Assembly (NCBI GenBank): GCA_018260285.1
Contig: JAGLBH010000002.1
Span: 859 to 28,173 of the forward strand
Reading direction: 5' to 3'
Length of the DNA stretch: 27,315 bases
From: Arthrobacter sp.
Lineage (GTDB): Bacteria; Actinomycetota; Actinomycetes; Actinomycetales; Micrococcaceae
Both the position numbers and the translations under genes were made by a program. This document shows, in pieces, positions 24,217-27,315 of this stretch. Below the pieces are notes generated by a model. It saw only the letters and a list, made by a program, of their open reading frames with translations, ran no database searches and was not told where the DNA came from. The first letter of the stretch is position 1; the number at the start of each line of letters is the position of its first letter.

Positions 24217-25941
24217 GTGCCGACCCCTCCGCCGGGGCTGCGCCAGTGGCAGGCGGAAGCCTTCACGAAGTACTTCCATCTGCGCAGGCGGGACTTCCTC
24301 GCCGTCGCGACGCCGGGCGCAGGCAAGACGACCTTCGCCCTGACCGTGGCCCAGACGCTCCTTCGGATGCGCATCGTGGACCGGATCTACGTCGTGGCCC
24401 CCACGGACCACCTCAAGCGCCAGTGGGCGGATGCCGCGGCGAAGTTCTCCATCTCGCTGGACCCCAACTTCAAGAACTCCGACGGCTCTCACGGGCGGGA
24501 CTTTCACGGCGTGGCGGTCACCTATGCCCAGGTGGCGAGCAAGCCGATGCTCCACCGCGCCAAGACCGAGGCGGGGAAGACCCTGGTCATCCTCGACGAG
24601 ATCCACCACGGCGGGGACGCGCTCAGCTGGGGTGACGGCATCCGCGAGGCCTTCAGCCCGGCCGTGTGCCGCCTGAGCCTCACGGGCACGCCCTTCCGCT
24701 CGGACACGGCGGCGATCCCCTTCGTCGAGTACGAGCCTGACGATGAGGGCATCCGGCGTTCCAAGGCGGACTACGTCTACGGCTATGGGGACGCGCTGCG
24801 CGACGGCGTCGTCCGCCCCGTGATGTTCATGGCCTACTCGGGGTCCATGCGCTGGAAGACGAGCACGGGGGACGAGATGTCGGCAGGCCTCGCGGACGAG
24901 GTCACGAAGGACATCACGGCTCAGGCCTGGCGCACGGCGCTCAACCCTCACGGCGAGTGGATTCCCGCCGTCCTCGCGGCTGCGGACCGGCGACTCACCG
25001 AGGTGAGACGCGCGGTGCCGGACGCCGGCGGCCTCGTCATCGCCACAGACCACGAGACCGCCCGCGCCTATGCGGGAACCCTCAAGCAGATCACGGGGGA
25101 GTCGGCGGTGCTCGTCCTCTCCGACGACAAGAAGGCCTCCAAGGCCATCGAGGACTTCTCCGAGGGAACGCGGCGCTGGATGGTCGCCGTGCGCATGGTC
25201 TCGGAAGGGGTGGACGTCCCCCGGCTGTCCGTGGGGGTCTACGCGACGAGCACGTCGACGCCGCTGTTCTTCGCCCAGGCTGTCGGCCGCTTTGTCCGGT
25301 CGCGCCGCAAGGGGGAGACCGCCTCGGTCTTCCTGCCGTCCGTGCCGATCCTCATGGCTCTGGCCAACCAGCTCGAGGCCGAGCGGGACCATGCCCTGGA
25401 CCGGCCTGTGGACCCCACGGACCCGGACTTCATCCCGGAAGAGGACCTCATGGACGAGGCCAACCGGGAGGAGAAGGCCTCGGACACCCTCGAGAAGCAG
25501 AAGTTCGAGGCGCTGGACTCCCAGGCGTCCTTTGACAAGGTGCTCTTCGACGGGACCGAGTTCGGGCTGGGCGGCGATGTGGGCAGCGCCGAGGAGATGG
25601 ACTTCCTCGGCATCCCGGGCCTTCTCGACGCGGACCAGGTGAACGAGCTTCTCCGGCAGAGGCAGCACGAGCAGATCCGGCGCCAGAAGACGCGGCCCCG
25701 GGCAGCCGAGGCGGAGGTCGGCGTCGTCGATCACCGCCAGCTCAAGGAGCTCCGTGCCCAGCTCGCGAAGAACGTGAGCGCGTGGGCGGCTCGCTCGGGG
25801 ATGGCCCACGGGCTGATCCACTCGGAGCTGCGCAGGCTCTCCGGCGGACCGCCCGTGGCCCAGGCGAACGAGGAGCAGCTCAAAGCGCGCATCGAGCGGC
25901 TCCAGTCCTGGTTCATCGGGCAGGGCCCCTCCGCAGGATGA
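24217..25941 (+). CDS. SF2 DEAD/DEAH-box helicase, XPB/RAD25-like
   Basis: A 574-residue ATP-dependent helicase or translocase. An N-terminal Q-like motif (GLRQWQAEAF) precedes Walker A ATPGAGKT (31-38), the Ia region VVAPTDHLKRQW, Walker B LDEIH (126-130), motif III SLTGTPF (154-160), the second RecA domain with LVIATDH, motif V AVRMVSEGVDVPRL and motif VI QAVGRFVRSRR (354-364). The last 170 residues are charged and coiled, without a known domain. The start is uncertain; GTG 24217 has no clear SD. The role is likely in DNA repair or recombination, but unproven. Confidence 0.88.
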   Translation: MPTPPPGLRQWQAEAFTKYFHLRRRDFLAVATPGAGKTTFALTVAQTLLRMRIVDRIYVVAPTDHLKRQWADAAAKFSISLDPNFKNSDGSHGRDFHGVAVTYAQVASKPMLHRAKTEAGKTLVILDEIHHGGDALSWGDGIREAFSPAVCRLSLTGTPFRSDTAAIPFVEYEPDDEGIRRSKADYVYGYGDALRDGVVRPVMFMAYSGSMRWKTSTGDEMSAGLADEVTKDITAQAWRTALNPHGEWIPAVLAAADRRLTEVRRAVPDAGGLVIATDHETARAYAGTLKQITGESAVLVLSDDKKASKAIEDFSEGTRRWMVAVRMVSEGVDVPRLSVGVYATSTSTPLFFAQAVGRFVRSRRKGETASVFLPSVPILMALANQLEAERDHALDRPVDPTDPDFIPEEDLMDEANREEKASDTLEKQKFEALDSQASFDKVLFDGTEFGLGGDVGSAEEMDFLGIPGLLDADQVNELLRQRQHEQIRRQKTRPRAAEAEVGVVDHRQLKELRAQLAKNVSAWAARSGMAHGLIHSELRRLSGGPPVAQANEEQLKARIERLQSWFIGQGPSAG

Positions 25942-25946
25942 GGGCA

Positions 25947-25979
25947 GGCGGGCCGAAGCCATCTGCCCTCCGGCCCGCC
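25947..25979. terminator. Hairpin between the convergent helicase and pncA genes
   Basis: GGCGGGCCG at 25947-25955 pairs with CGGCCCGCC at 25971-25979. It lies between two convergent stops 51 bases apart. No T-run follows on either strand, so termination is likely but not assured. Confidence 0.5.
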
Positions 25980-25992
25980 GAGGGACCGGGCG

Positions 25993-26619
25993 TCAGAGGA
26001 CGCGCACTCCCTGGTCGGCCAGCTCTTCCCGAGTGAGCGCCGCGCCCTCGGCTGAGATGGCCGCGGTGAGCGATCCGAGGACGACCGTCTCGAACCCCAG
26101 GCGACGCGCGTCGAGGGCCGTGGCCCGCACGCAGTAGTCGAGGGCCAGGCCGCAGACGAGGACTGTGTCGATCCCCTCGGCCAGGAGCCACTGGGCCAGG
26201 CGCGGCCGGTCGTCCAGGCGGAGGCCTGGCTCGTCGAGCCGGCCCTCGAACCCCGAATACGCGGCCTCGTACTCGCCCTTGTGGAAGCGGGCGTCCACGC
26301 GGGGCAGCGTGAGGTTCGGATGGAGCTGGGCTCCCGTGGTTCCCGCGACGCAGTGCACGGGCCAGGAGTCCTTGAAGTCCGGCGTGCTGGAGAAGTGCGA
26401 GCCCGGGTCGATGTGCCAGTCCTGCGTCGTGACGATCTTCCCGAACGTCCGGGGCGAGTCGAAGGCCCGGGTGATCGCGCGGGCGACGTCGGCCCCGCCG
26501 CTCACCGCGAGCGAACCGCCCTCGCAGAAGTCGTTCTGCACGTCGACGACGACGGTGGCCGTCCTCTGGGGATCCACCGTCATATCAGCAAGGGCCAGGA
26601 TCGTGGAGAGGCTGTTCAC
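25993..26619 (-). CDS. pncA: Nicotinamidase
   Basis: A 208-residue isochorismatase-fold enzyme that hydrolyses nicotinamide to nicotinate for NAD salvage. The triad is D26 (VVDVQNDFC), K114 (FHKGEY) and C163 (ALDYCVRATA). The metal site is D67, H69 and H75 (QDWHIDPGSHF). In related bacteria it also activates pyrazinamide. GTG 26619 is 2 bases after the pncB stop and has GAGGA before it; the longer frame to 26709 overlaps pncB and ATG 26583 lacks an SD. Confidence 0.94.
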   Translation of the reverse strand: MNSLSTILALADMTVDPQRTATVVVDVQNDFCEGGSLAVSGGADVARAITRAFDSPRTFGKIVTTQDWHIDPGSHFSSTPDFKDSWPVHCVAGTTGAQLHPNLTLPRVDARFHKGEYEAAYSGFEGRLDEPGLRLDDRPRLAQWLLAEGIDTVLVCGLALDYCVRATALDARRLGFETVVLGSLTAAISAEGAALTREELADQGVRVL

Positions 26620-26621
26620 GG

Positions 26622-27315
26622 TCAGTCCTCGTAGACGGTGGGGATGACGGGCTCGCCCTCGGTGAGGCGGGTGTGTGCGGGCGGCAGCTCGGCGAGGGAT
26701 GCCTTCCATCGCTCCGTGGCCCGGACCACCCCGGCAGCCCCGGTGGCGGTCTCGTCGACGACCCCGCGGCTGACGAGCTGGGTCAGAAGGGGCCGGTCGT
26801 CGTGGTCGCTGTTCGGCGCATGCCCCACCCCGATGACCTCTGCGGTGGCGATGCCATGCTCGTTCTTGCGGCGCAGCGCGTACTTGCGCCCGCCGACCGA
26901 GGCCTTGCCCGTGGCCTTCTTGGCAACGGAGGTCATGGTGCCCGAGGCGTCCTCGCGGGCCACGAGCTTGTAGACCATCTGAGCGGTCGGGGCGCCTGAG
27001 CCCGTGACAAGGCGCGTGCCCACGCCGTAGGAGGTCACGGGGGCTGAGGCGAGAGCGGCGATCGCGTACTCGTCGAGGTCGCTCGTCACGACGATGCCCG
27101 TGTTCGTGTTCCCGAGTGAGTCGAGCAGCTCGCGAGCCATGCCCGCCTGGGCCACGAGGTCTCCCGAGTCGAGGCGGATGGCGCCGAGCTCGGGGCCGGC
27201 CACCGTGACGGCGGTGCGGATGCCCTGCTCCACGTCATAGGTGTCCACGAGAAGGGACGTTCCCGCTCCCAGGGAGGCGACCTGCGCGCGGAAGGCCTCC
27301 TCCTCGCTGTCGTGC
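26622..27315 (-). CDS. pncB: Nicotinate phosphoribosyltransferase, 5' end outside the window
   Basis: The C-terminal half of the enzyme joining nicotinate to PRPP, giving nicotinate mononucleotide. The visible part reads in from the right edge as HDSEEEAF, GTSLLVDTYDVEQG, GAIRLDSGDL, IVVTSDLDEY and SYGVGTRL, all hallmark blocks of the family. It precedes pncA by 2 bases, so the two consecutive steps of nicotinamide salvage are made from one message. Confidence 0.94.
   Translation of the reverse strand, partial: HDSEEEAFRAQVASLGAGTSLLVDTYDVEQGIRTAVTVAGPELGAIRLDSGDLVAQAGMARELLDSLGNTNTGIVVTSDLDEYAIAALASAPVTSYGVGTRLVTGSGAPTAQMVYKLVAREDASGTMTSVAKKATGKASVGGRKYALRRKNEHGIATAEVIGVGHAPNSDHDDRPLLTQLVSRGVVDETATGAAGVVRATERWKASLAELPPAHTRLTEGEPVIPTVYED

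Noticed and set aside
24166..25962. 598-codon open frame antisense to the helicase
   Set aside because: It covers the clearly coding helicase in reverse, with low-complexity Arg/Leu/Val-rich sequence and no known domain.

Overview
The window is chromosomal DNA from a high-GC Gram-positive actinobacterium, most likely of the order Micrococcales (Micrococcaceae-like; the genus is not resolved). Four things point there: the F-type ATP synthase operon order atpI-atpZ-atpB-E-F-H-A-G-D-C, the sua5 and wecA genes just before it, the actinobacterial mismatch endonuclease NucS after it, and the actinobacterial DUF3039 protein next to an SF2 helicase. The atp to nucS to thioredoxin-like order also recalls Mycobacterium tuberculosis Rv1301-Rv1324. 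No phage, insertion sequence, CRISPR, tRNA or rRNA was seen.

Layout. 1-764: 3' part of a Sua5/YrdC tRNA-modification gene with a long acidic repeat-bearing tail. 765-1034: convergent intergenic gap with a phased array of short G/C palindromes and a long hairpin. 1035-3995 (minus): two family-2 glycosyltransferases, the second fused to an SDR/epimerase domain. 4129-7008 (plus): a membrane CapD/WbpM-type nucleotide-sugar dehydratase and a WecA/MraY-type polyprenyl-phosphate sugar-1-phosphate transferase. These four form a surface-glycan locus divergently arranged around 3996-4128. 7012-14889: atpI, atpZ and the eight ATP synthase subunits, with strong intercistronic hairpins, ending in an intrinsic terminator. 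14968-15538: a second convergent gap carrying a second copy of the palindrome array with the same spacing, then the csp terminator.

15539-18601: a cold-shock gene with its own promoter and long leader (minus), nucS (minus), an alpha/beta hydrolase (plus) and an AI-2E family transporter (minus). 18675-24188: an uncharacterised membrane protein, a YbbN-like protein with a thioredoxin fold lacking redox cysteines, an ABC-2 type exporter pair, and DUF3039. Several of these genes have a TANNNT box 6-7 bases before the start codon, suggesting leaderless transcripts. 24217-25941: SF2 helicase. 25993-27315 (minus): nicotinamidase and the 3' part of nicotinate phosphoribosyltransferase, a two-step NAD salvage operon.

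The most unusual signal is the pair of palindrome arrays at 847-1000 and 15041-15194. Each has CCCCC anchors spaced 31, 32 and 31 bases (about three helical turns) and ends in a 62-base hairpin element that is about 84 percent identical between the loci. Both lie between convergent genes. They look like copies of a dispersed, helically phased repeat family that I cannot assign to a known element. Other points worth attention are the glycosyltransferase-SDR fusion, the intercistronic hairpins of the atp operon, a terminator embedded in an opposing gene, and a perfect palindrome upstream of the AI-2E transporter.
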